6,357 nt of DNA from an uncultured Clostridia bacterium (lineage in GTDB: Bacteria; Bacillota; Clostridia; TANB77; CAG-508). The translations under genes were made by a program, and so were the position numbers. The stretch spans positions 1 through 6,357 of the forward strand of contig CANQKB010000077.1 in NCBI GenBank assembly GCA_947624405.1. The letters are read 5' to 3'. This document shows positions 1 through 6,049 of this stretch, in pieces (the first letter of the stretch is position 1; each line of letters starts with the position of its first letter). The notes under the pieces were generated by a model that did no database searches, was not told the DNA's origin, and saw nothing but the letters and a program-made list of their open reading frames with translations.

Positions 1-1152
1 GCAGGTCATACAATAGAAGTAGATGGTCAAAAATACGCATTCCATCTTATACCTTCCGGAGTGCTAAACAAAGGAACTCTAGCTGTAATTGGTAATGGAG
101 TTGTAATAGATCCAAAAGTATTAATTGAAGAAATTAATAACTTAAAAGAACACGGATACAGTGTAGATAATTTACGTATAAGTGATAAAGCACATATAAT
201 TATGCCATATCATATAGCTATGGATAAAATGTTAGAAGAAAACAGAGGTAATGCAAAAATAGGTACAACATGCCGTGGTATTGGCCCTGCTTATTGCGAC
301 AAATATGAGCGCTCTGGTATACGAGTACAAGACTTTATAAGACCTAGGTTTGCAGAAACAGTTCGTACAAATGTTGCTAATAAAAATAAAATATTTAAAG
401 CTTTTGGATATCCTGAAATGGATGCAGAATCAATTATTGAAGAATATACTAAATATGCAGAAATCATAAAGCCATATGTAGTTGATACAGTTGTATTATT
501 ACATAATGCAATGCAAGAAAATAAGAAACTACTTTGCGAAGGAGCACAAGCCACATTGCTAGATATTGATTTTGGTTCTTACCCATTTGTTACTTCTTCT
601 AATCCAAGTATTGGTGGTATTTGTACAGGTAGTGGTATAAGCCCAAGAGATGTTGGTGAAGTATATGGAGTCATTAAAGCTTATTCTTCAAGAGTTGGTG
701 AAGGTCCATATATAACAGAACAAAATAATGAAATTGGAGATACAATTAGAGAATTAGGACATGAATATGGTACAACTACAAAAAGACCTAGAAGATGTGG
801 TTGGTTAGATCTCGTTGCTTTAAAATATGCAGTTATGATAAATGGTATTACAGGAATTGCAATTAACCACTTAGATACTGTTGGCAAATTGGATAAAATA
901 AAACTTTGTGTTGCTTATAACCATAAAGGAAAAATTACAACCGATTTTTCTACTACTCCTGAATATCTTGAAAATTCAGAAGCCGTTTATGAAGAATTTG
1001 AAGGCAACTTTGGAGATATTAGTAATATCAAAACAAGAAACGAATTACCTGAAAAAGCAAAAAAATATCTTTCAAGAATTGAAGAAGTTGTTGGTTGCCC
1101 TATCAAATTTATCGGAACAGGTGCAGGCAGAGAAAATTTAATTGTTGATTAA
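1..1152 (+). CDS. purA: Adenylosuccinate synthetase, 5'-truncated by window edge
   Basis: Cytosolic enzyme that joins IMP and aspartate with GTP to give adenylosuccinate, the first committed step from IMP to AMP. The reading frame is open from base 1 and begins with AGHT and, later, HLIPSG, so the gene started upstream; about 40 residues are missing, including the P-loop-like N-terminus and catalytic Asp. The GTG at 61 lies inside the conserved HLIPSG-V segment and is not a start. 383 residues are present. Visible family motifs in order are IGNGVVIDP, IGTTCRGIGPAY (IMP loop), EGAQATLLDID, YPFVTSSNPS, AYSSRVGEGP, GTTTKRPRRCGWLD (substrate loop) and a C-terminal IGTGAGRENLI. Compared with E. 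coli PurA, Gly225 is Ala and Gly302 is Lys (my alignment by eye). The gene ends 13 bases before a hairpin and faces a convergent gene. Identity is very secure. Confidence 0.96.
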   Translation, partial: AGHTIEVDGQKYAFHLIPSGVLNKGTLAVIGNGVVIDPKVLIEEINNLKEHGYSVDNLRISDKAHIIMPYHIAMDKMLEENRGNAKIGTTCRGIGPAYCDKYERSGIRVQDFIRPRFAETVRTNVANKNKIFKAFGYPEMDAESIIEEYTKYAEIIKPYVVDTVVLLHNAMQENKKLLCEGAQATLLDIDFGSYPFVTSSNPSIGGICTGSGISPRDVGEVYGVIKAYSSRVGEGPYITEQNNEIGDTIRELGHEYGTTTKRPRRCGWLDLVALKYAVMINGITGIAINHLDTVGKLDKIKLCVAYNHKGKITTDFSTTPEYLENSEAVYEEFEGNFGDISNIKTRNELPEKAKKYLSRIEEVVGCPIKFIGTGAGRENLIVD

Positions 1153-1165
1153 TAAATATATTTTT

Positions 1166-1197
1166 AAAGAGGGGACTTTTAAATAACGCCCCTCTTT
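1166..1197. terminator. Hairpin between convergent purA and DUF4160 gene
   Basis: A perfect 9-bp stem, AAAGAGGGG (1166-1174) with CCCCTCTTT (1189-1197), and a 14-base loop. It lies 13 bases after the purA stop and 12 bases before the end of the gene on the opposite strand. The U tract is short on both strands, so it may serve as a modest bidirectional terminator. Confidence 0.75.
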
Positions 1198-1209
1198 AAT
1201 TTAGTAATA

Positions 1210-1485
1210 TTAACAATAATATTTAATTTTATCAAAACTTTCTATCTTATAAAATTCCTTCCACTTGGAAGCAATTAAAAAATAATGTTTTGAAATTATA
1301 CCTAGCAGTTTATTCAATTCACTTTCCGGTATTTTACTTTTATTATTTGCTACTATACACCCACCAGTTTTAGTTATCCACACTTTAGTCGAATTTTTAA
1401 CTAATTCTCCCTTTGAAATATGCACATGAATAGGTTCATCATTCTCATTTGACCAAAAATATATTTTATATCCGGTAACATTCAA
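1210..1485 (-). CDS. DUF4160-family protein, start region probably frameshifted
   Basis: Small soluble protein of unknown function, 91 residues if translation starts at the TTG at 1485. The core GYKIYFWSNENDEPIHVHI (residues 5-23), with an H-x-H at His20/His22, then KVW and GGCIVANN, and a C-terminal helix ending in WKEFY, fits the DUF4160 family. No membrane segment or signal peptide is seen. It is the second gene of a pair; the TTG at 1485 lies 5 bases after the upstream stop. That TTG is 21 bases from the nearest Shine-Dalgarno, too far. A better TTG at 1498, 8 bases from AGGAGG (1507-1512) and overlapping the upstream stop, encodes MPSIF, which would join NVTGYKIYFW if one base near 1483 were removed. 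MP-x-x-x before the GY core is, from memory, how relatives start. DUF4160 genes often sit beside a small partner, and a toxin-antitoxin role has been suggested for such pairs, but nothing here proves it. Confidence 0.8.
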   Translation of the reverse strand: MNVTGYKIYFWSNENDEPIHVHISKGELVKNSTKVWITKTGGCIVANNKSKIPESELNKLLGIISKHYFLIASKWKEFYKIESFDKIKYYC

Positions 1486-1490
1486 ATATA

Positions 1491-1763
1491 CTAGGCAATT
1501 TTAATTCCTCCTTCTCTTGCATATTTGTAAAATAAATCTGCACTATTTTGAACAACTTGTTTAAAAAATTCTATTTCTTTTTCATTATAGTTTCCTTCCC
1601 ATACTGTTATTTTATATGTTGGTAATTGTATTCTAATTGAATCAAAACCACTTTCAGTAGGTCTTTCAAAATGCACATCTATACATTCTTTACCATTTTC
1701 AATATATATATTTGAAAAAACAACTTCTGTTTCATCAGAATATTTTACATATGGATACATCAT
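1491..1763 (-). CDS. Uncharacterised small acidic protein, partner of DUF4160 gene
   Basis: A 90-residue soluble protein I cannot assign to a named family. It opens with MMYPYVKYSDETEVVFS, has a central VHFERPTESGFDSIRIQLP (residues 30-48) that looks like a beta-rich core, then a likely helix over residues 60-82 (NEKEIEFFKQVVQ) and ends AREGGIKIA. There is no signal peptide or membrane segment. I recall similar proteins beside DUF4160 genes in clostridial genomes, but it does not match the DUF2442 pattern, the better-known DUF4160 neighbour. The ATG at 1763 lies 10 bases from AAGGAG (1774-1779); a second ATG follows at 1760. Its last codons carry the Shine-Dalgarno of the next gene, and its TAG overlaps that gene's likely TTG start, so the two are probably translationally coupled. 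The gene has a good promoter directly upstream. If the pair is a toxin-antitoxin module, this protein's place as first gene would fit the antitoxin; that is inference only. Confidence 0.82.
   Translation of the reverse strand: MMYPYVKYSDETEVVFSNIYIENGKECIDVHFERPTESGFDSIRIQLPTYKITVWEGNYNEKEIEFFKQVVQNSADLFYKYAREGGIKIA
1507..1512 (-). promoter_or_regulatory. Ribosome binding site of the DUF4160 gene
   Basis: AGGAGG (AAGGAGG with 1513) on the minus strand, inside the last codons of the upstream gene. It is 8 bases from the TTG at 1498 but 21 bases from the TTG at 1485 that opens the uninterrupted frame. The site therefore favours 1498 as the natural start and exposes the apparent frameshift between the two. 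Confidence 0.75.
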
Positions 1764-1788
1764 AAAAATCGCACTCCTTATATTACTA

Positions 1789-1817
1789 AGTATACAACAG
1801 TAAAATGTTTTTGTCTA
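1789..1817 (-). promoter_or_regulatory. Sigma-A-type promoter for the small two-gene unit
   Basis: On the minus strand, TAGACA (1812-1817, five of six to TTGACA) is followed after exactly 17 bases by TATACT (1789-1794, five of six to TATAAT). Transcription would start near 1782, leaving a short leader with AAGGAG at 1774-1779. It lies between the adhE terminator and the first gene of the pair, so the pair is probably transcribed independently of adhE. Confidence 0.7.
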
Positions 1818-1840
1818 TTATTTTATTAAAAATTCTGAAT

Positions 1841-1874
1841 AAAGCGTTTGAAAACATTAACTTTCAAACGCTTT
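1841..1874 (-). terminator. Rho-independent-type terminator of adhE
   Basis: A perfect 13-bp stem, AAAGCGTTTGAAA (1841-1853) with TTTCAAACGCTTT (1862-1874), and an 8-base loop, starting 10 bases beyond the adhE stop. On the minus strand it is preceded by an A run and its arm ends in CTTT. On the plus strand it carries a five-T tail (1872-1876), so it could work in both directions. Confidence 0.85.
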
Positions 1875-1884
1875 TTAATCAAAA

Positions 1885-4485
1885 TTACTTTATCTCTTTT
1901 CCGTAATACGCATCTAATAATATATCTTTTATCTCGGTAACAAGTGGTAGTCTTGGATTTGCGGTTGTACATTGATCTTCAAAAGCCTTATCAGCTAGCA
2001 TATCAATTTTATCTAAAAATTCTTTCTCCTCTATCCCCTCATCTTTTAAACATTTTGGAATACCTAATCTTTCATTTAATCCTTGTACTGCTTCTATTAA
2101 AGACTTCACTCCTTCTTCTGTTGTATGAGCCTTAAGACCTATCCTCTTAGCTAAATTAGCATATTTTTCATCTGCTATAAAATACTCATATTTTGGGAAA
2201 GAAACAAATTTCGTTGGTCTTGCAGAATTGTATTTTATAACATATGGTAAAATAATTGCATTAGCACGTCCATGTGCTATATGAAATTCTCCACCGAGTT
2301 TATGTGCAATTGAGTGATTTAATCCTAAAAATGCATTCGTAAATGCCATTCCAGCTATAGTGCTTGCATTATGCATCTTTTCACGTGCTAATTTTGTACC
2401 TTCTTCATATGCAATTGGCAAATAGTTATAAACAATCTCTACTGCTTTTTCTGCCAATCCGTCAGTATAATCAGAAGCCATATTTGAAACATAGCTTTCT
2501 ATTGCATGAGTTAAAACATCCATACCAGTATCTGCTGTGATTTTCTTTGGAAGTGTCATTACTAAATCTGGATCAACTATTGCAACATCAGGAGTTAATT
2601 CATAATCCGCAAGTGGATATTTTATATTTTTCTTTTTATCAGTTATAACTGCAAATGAAGTAACCTCTGAACCAGTACCAGATGTTGTCGGTATTGCTAC
2701 TAATTTCGATTTTAAGCCAAGTTTAGGAAATTTATAGGTACGTTTACGTATATCCATAAATTTTAGTTTTAAGCCCTCTACATCTGCCTCTGGATGTTCA
2801 TAAAATAACCACATACCTTTTGCTGCATCTATTGGGCTTCCTCCACCAAGTGCAATTATTACATCTGGTTTAAATTTATTCATTTCCTCTATTCCTCTTT
2901 TAATTGTATCAAAAGAAGGATCAGGCTCTACATCAGCAAAAATTTCTGAATGTACATATTCTTTTCTCTTCCTCAAATGATAAAGTATTTTATCAACGTA
3001 TCCTAACTTTTCCATAGATTCATCTGTTACAATAAATGCTCTTGTTATATCTGGCATTTTTTCTAAGTAACCAATTGAACCTGCCTCAAAATATATCTTT
3101 TCTGGCACTTTAAACCATTGCATATTAACACGTCTTTTTGCTACTCTTTTAATATTAATAAGATTTACTGATGATACATTTGCAGTAGTCGAATTTCCTC
3201 CAAAAGTACCACATCCAAGTGTAAGTGATGGCATATTTGTATTGTATATATCACCAATTGCACCATGTGTTGATGGAGAATTTACAATAATTCTTCCTAC
3301 TTTTACCTTTTCTGAAAATTCTTGTATTGTTTCTTCATCTTCTGAATGAATTACAGCTGAGTGTCCTAATCCTCCAAATTCAATCAATTTTTCTGCAAGT
3401 TCTATTCCCTTTTCTTTTCCTGGTACTGTATAATATGCAAGAACTGGGCTTAATTTTTCCTTTGAAAATGGATGTCCTGGTCCTACTTCTGTTTGAGGTA
3501 CAACAAGTACTTTGGTTTCCTCTGGTATCTCAATACCTGCCATTTTTGCAATATCATATGGGCTTTTTCCTGCAATTTCTGAAATTAATTTTTCTGCATT
3601 AAACATTGATTTTTCTAGTTTTTCTGTTTCTTCCTTATTTACAAAATAGCATCCTGCTTCTCTCATAAGTTTTTCAAACTCTTTTGCAATCTGCTTGTCT
3701 ATAATTACAGCTTGTTCTGATGCACAAATCATACCATTATCAAATGATTTCGAAAGAACCAAATCAGTTACCGCTGTTTTCAATTTTGCAGTTTTATCTA
3801 TATAACAAGGTACATTTCCAGGTCCTACACCAAGTGCTGGCTTTCCACATGAATATGCTGATTTAACCATTCCTGTTCCACCTGTTGCAAGAATTAAGTT
3901 AACATCAGGATGATTCATTAATGCTCTTGTTGCTTCAATTGAAGGCTTTTCAATCCACAATATACAATCCTTTGGTGCACCAGCTTCTACTGCTGCCTCT
4001 CTTAAAATTCTAGCAGTTTCACTACTACATTTCTGTGCAGATGGATGAAATCCAAATACTATTACATTCCTTGTTTTTGCCGCAATTAATGACTTAAACA
4101 TCGTTGTAGATGTTGGATTTGTTACAGGAGTTACTCCTGCAATTATTCCAATAGGCTCTGCTATTTCTTCATAGCCTTCCTCTTCATTATCATTTATTAC
4201 TCCAACTGTTTTATCATATTTTATACTATGATATACATATTCAGAAGCAAACATATTCTTTGTAATTTTATCTTCATAGATTCCTCTTTTGGTTTCTTCT
4301 ACAGCCATTTTTGCAAGCATCATATGATTTTCAAGACCTGCCATTGACATTCTCTTTACTATATTATTAACAGTCTCTTGGTCTAATTCCATATATTCTT
4401 CTGATGCAATTTTAGCTCTTTTTATCAAATCATCTATCATCTTATTTATCTCTTCTTGTTCTTTTGCACTTATTTCCTTTGCCAT
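1885..4485 (-). CDS. adhE: Bifunctional aldehyde-alcohol dehydrogenase AdhE
   Basis: Cytosolic fermentative enzyme that reduces acetyl-CoA to acetaldehyde and then ethanol, oxidising two NADH; known AdhE proteins assemble into long spirosome filaments. Its 866 residues match the family's usual length. The N-terminal CoA-acylating aldehyde dehydrogenase domain (about 1-440) shows the catalytic Cys254 in DNGMICASEQ and a glycine-rich ATGGTGMVKSA. A linker (about 441-460, RRVNMQWFKVP) leads to an iron-type alcohol dehydrogenase domain with the NAD-binding GGGSPIDAAK (547-556). The metal ligands, by comparison with E. coli, are Asp656, His660, His724 and His738. The ATG at 4485 is the first in frame after a TAA; the Shine-Dalgarno AAAGGA (4499-4504) lies a rather long 13 bases away. 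The gene has its own promoter and terminator, so it is monocistronic. I saw no convincing Rex (NADH-sensing) operator upstream. Nothing appears broken. Confidence 0.97.
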   Translation of the reverse strand: MAKEISAKEQEEINKMIDDLIKRAKIASEEYMELDQETVNNIVKRMSMAGLENHMMLAKMAVEETKRGIYEDKITKNMFASEYVYHSIKYDKTVGVINDNEEEGYEEIAEPIGIIAGVTPVTNPTSTTMFKSLIAAKTRNVIVFGFHPSAQKCSSETARILREAAVEAGAPKDCILWIEKPSIEATRALMNHPDVNLILATGGTGMVKSAYSCGKPALGVGPGNVPCYIDKTAKLKTAVTDLVLSKSFDNGMICASEQAVIIDKQIAKEFEKLMREAGCYFVNKEETEKLEKSMFNAEKLISEIAGKSPYDIAKMAGIEIPEETKVLVVPQTEVGPGHPFSKEKLSPVLAYYTVPGKEKGIELAEKLIEFGGLGHSAVIHSEDEETIQEFSEKVKVGRIIVNSPSTHGAIGDIYNTNMPSLTLGCGTFGGNSTTANVSSVNLINIKRVAKRRVNMQWFKVPEKIYFEAGSIGYLEKMPDITRAFIVTDESMEKLGYVDKILYHLRKRKEYVHSEIFADVEPDPSFDTIKRGIEEMNKFKPDVIIALGGGSPIDAAKGMWLFYEHPEADVEGLKLKFMDIRKRTYKFPKLGLKSKLVAIPTTSGTGSEVTSFAVITDKKKNIKYPLADYELTPDVAIVDPDLVMTLPKKITADTGMDVLTHAIESYVSNMASDYTDGLAEKAVEIVYNYLPIAYEEGTKLAREKMHNASTIAGMAFTNAFLGLNHSIAHKLGGEFHIAHGRANAIILPYVIKYNSARPTKFVSFPKYEYFIADEKYANLAKRIGLKAHTTEEGVKSLIEAVQGLNERLGIPKCLKDEGIEEKEFLDKIDMLADKAFEDQCTTANPRLPLVTEIKDILLDAYYGKEIK

Positions 4486-4544
4486 TCTTACTTATCATTC
4501 CTTTCTATGCTTAACCATATATTTGGAAAAGCTATTTCTTTTGT

Positions 4545-4574
4545 ATTATATGATTTTTTTTACTTTTAATACAA
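4545..4574 (-). promoter_or_regulatory. Probable adhE promoter
   Basis: On the minus strand a perfect -10, TATAAT (4545-4550), lies 18 bases from TTGTAT (4569-4574), which keeps only the TTG of a -35 box. The spacer is very A-rich. Transcription would start near 4538, giving a leader of about 52 bases. The -35 lies directly after the acpP hairpin, so adhE is separated from acpP. Confidence 0.55.
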
Positions 4575-4578
4575 TAAA

Positions 4579-4596
4579 ATCCCCAATTAAGGGGAT
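4579..4596 (-). terminator. Terminator hairpin after acpP
   Basis: A 6-bp stem, ATCCCC (4579-4584) with GGGGAT (4591-4596), and a 6-base loop, 13 bases beyond the acpP stop. On the minus strand the stem runs into TTTATTGTATT. The stem is short but GC-rich within AT-rich sequence, and it is well placed to separate acpP from adhE. Confidence 0.7.
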
Positions 4597-4609
4597 ATTT
4601 TTAGTTAAT

Positions 4610-4849
4610 TTATTGATTGTTTTTTATGTATTCTACTACATCATTAACTGTTACAATCTTTTCTGCATCAGCATCTGGTATTTCCATATCAAATTCTTCT
4701 TCAAGTGACATTATTAATTCTACAATATCAAGTGAATCAGCTCCTAAATCATCTATAAATGATGCTTCAGTTGTAACTGTACCTTCTGATACTCCAAGTT
4801 GTTCAACTATTATTTCTTTTACTTTGTCAAAAATCTCATCTGAACCCAT
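4610..4849 (-). CDS. acpP: Acyl carrier protein
   Basis: Small acidic protein that carries growing fatty acyl chains on a phosphopantetheine arm during type II fatty acid synthesis. Its 79 residues match the usual length. The attachment site is Ser39 in DDLGADSLDIVEL, followed by the acidic recognition helix (LEEEFDMEIPD) that binds partner enzymes. The ATG at 4849 is 7 bases from a consensus AAGGAGG (4857-4863). It follows plsX by 67 bases on the same strand, the common Firmicute order; the gap contains a good promoter, so acpP may be made in excess of PlsX. A hairpin follows the stop, and the rnc gene often found downstream is absent, replaced by adhE. An open frame on the opposite strand (4617-4931) mirrors this gene and is not considered real. 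Confidence 0.97.
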   Translation of the reverse strand: MGSDEIFDKVKEIIVEQLGVSEGTVTTEASFIDDLGADSLDIVELIMSLEEEFDMEIPDADAEKIVTVNDVVEYIKNNQ

Positions 4850-4891
4850 TTTTATACCTCCTTATTATTTTTCAATTTACTTGCCTCTTAA

Positions 4892-4920
4892 AAGATATTA
4901 TATATTAAGTAATTTGTCAA
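4892..4920 (-). promoter_or_regulatory. Probable acpP promoter overlapping the plsX stop
   Basis: On the minus strand a perfect -35, TTGACA (4915-4920), overlaps the plsX TGA stop (4917-4919). A TATCTT (4892-4897, four of six) lies 17 bases downstream. A perfect TATAAT also occurs at 4897-4902, but only 12 bases from the -35, which is too close. Transcription would start near 4885, about 36 bases before the acpP ATG. Confidence 0.55.
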
Positions 4921-5949
4921 GCTTTTTTTGATATTTTTTCAAATTCTTCTATCATTTTATCTACTGCCTTGTTTTCAACGAACTTCTCTGCCTGTTTTAT
5001 CGTAAAATAAAATAAATATTCATCACTACTTCCATGTGCTTTTACAACAGGTTTTTTTACTCCCAAGAATAATGCCCCACCATATTCTTTATAATCCATT
5101 GTTTTAGCGAATCTATTAATTGCTGGCATACAAGGTATTGCACCTAGCATTGATAAGAAATTCTTTTTTAAACTTTCCGTCAAAGTTCTTTTTACAAATC
5201 TTCCTATTCCTTCAACTGCTTTCAAAAATATATTTCCAGTAAATCCATCTGTAACTAATATATCTATATCTCCTGAAAATGCATCTCTTCCTTCTACATT
5301 TCCGGACAAAATTTAAATCTAACTCTTCTGCATTTTCTTTTAATAACTTATAGCTTTCCTTTGTAAGCTCATTTCCTTTTGTCTCTTCTGTTCCAATATT
5401 TAATAAACCTATTCTAGGTTTCTCTATTTTGTATGTGTTTTTTAAATATATACTAGACATTTGTGCAAATTGCAACAAATTTATAGGCTTACAATTTGTA
5501 TTTGAACCCGAATCAATTAAAAGCAATCTACTTTTATATGCTGGCAATATCCCTGCAAGTGCTGGTCTATCTATTCCTTTAATTCTGCCCACCAAAAGAG
5601 TTGCTCCTGTTAACAAAGCTCCTGAATTACCTGCTGAAACAAATACATCTCCTTTATCTTCTTTTAAAAGATTAAATCCAACAACCATTGATGAGTCTTT
5701 TTTATGCTTAATTGCCTTTGTTGGTATATCTTCCATTTCAATAACTTCTGTTGTATTATGAATTTTTATGTTATTTGCAAGTTCGCTTATTTTTTCTTTT
5801 CCATAAATTTCTTTTACTTTATCTTGAATTATTTTTTCATTCCCTATTAAACATATTTCTGCTTTTACTTCAGGGGCAGCTTTAACTGCTCCTTTTATTA
5901 CAGCATCTGGAGCATTATCTCCACCCATTGCATCTACTAATATTATCAT
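4917..5949 (-). pseudogene. plsX: Phosphate acyltransferase PlsX, split by a one-base frameshift
   Basis: PlsX converts acyl-ACP and phosphate to acyl-phosphate, the donor PlsY uses to begin phospholipid synthesis; it is a peripheral membrane enzyme. The N-terminal part (5949 to about 5305) shows ILVDAMGGDNAPDA, VSAGNSGALLTGA, RPALAGILP, LLIDSGSNTNCKP and NIGTEETKGNEL. The C-terminal part (about 5303 to 4917) continues in another frame with GNVEGRDAFSGDIDILVTDGF, TGNIF and GGALFLGV. The junction reads TTT GTC C GGA AAT on the minus strand: removing one C (5304 or 5305) joins NFV to GNVEGRD and gives 343 residues, close to the family's roughly 330-340. As sequenced, the N-terminal frame runs on to 5212 as about 30 unrelated residues. 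The ATG at 5949, 9 bases from AAGGGA, is preferred to an in-frame GTG at 5967. Because plsX is usually needed for growth in Firmicutes, a sequencing or assembly error is more likely than real loss. Confidence 0.9.
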
Positions 5950-5958
5950 TTTTAAGTT

Positions 5959-5964
5959 TCCCTT
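5959..5964 (-). promoter_or_regulatory. Ribosome binding site that fixes the plsX start
   Basis: AAGGGA on the minus strand lies 9 bases before the ATG at 5949, which begins the conserved MIILVDAMGG. The alternative in-frame GTG (5965-5967) sits upstream of this site and would add six residues (MKGNLK) not expected in the family, so the ATG is the better start. Confidence 0.7.
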
Positions 5965-6002
5965 CACTTAAAGTTACTATATTTTATATTTCTTTCTTCA
6001 AT

Positions 6003-6031
6003 ATTTTATTATTAATTTATAAAAAAATCAA
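6003..6031 (-). promoter_or_regulatory. Possible plsX promoter
   Basis: On the minus strand TTGATT (6026-6031, four of six) and TAAAAT (6003-6008, five of six) are separated by exactly 17 bases. Transcription would start near 5996, leaving a leader of about 47 bases before the plsX ATG. The sequence is almost pure A and T, where such matches arise easily, so support is moderate. It lies inside the palindrome at 6011-6049. Confidence 0.4.
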
Positions 6032-6049
6032 TATTTTTTATAAATTAAT
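6011..6049. repeat. 16-bp AT-only inverted repeat upstream of plsX
   Basis: ATTAATTTATAAAAAA (6011-6026) pairs perfectly with TTTTTTATAAATTAAT (6034-6049) around a 7-base loop. It contains no G or C in the stem, so it is not a classical terminator stem, although T runs are present on both strands. It overlaps the possible plsX promoter and could be an operator, a weak terminator for something to the right, or low-complexity sequence. Confidence 0.7.

Noticed and set aside
1836..1856. cre-like sequence around AAAGCGTTTGAAA near adhE
   Set aside because: It matches the CcpA site only partly, lies downstream of adhE, and is one arm of a perfect terminator hairpin.
4515..4526. CCATATATTTGG imperfect dyad in the adhE leader
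   Set aside because: It is short and AT-rich, matches no operator I can name, and could arise by chance.
4898..4920. TATAAT at 4897-4902 as the -10 of acpP with TTGACA
   Set aside because: The spacing is only 12 bases; TATCTT at 17 bases is the workable partner.
4617..4931. 104-codon open frame opposite acpP
   Set aside because: It mirrors the acpP codons, is serine-rich low-complexity, and has no independent support; acpP is certain.
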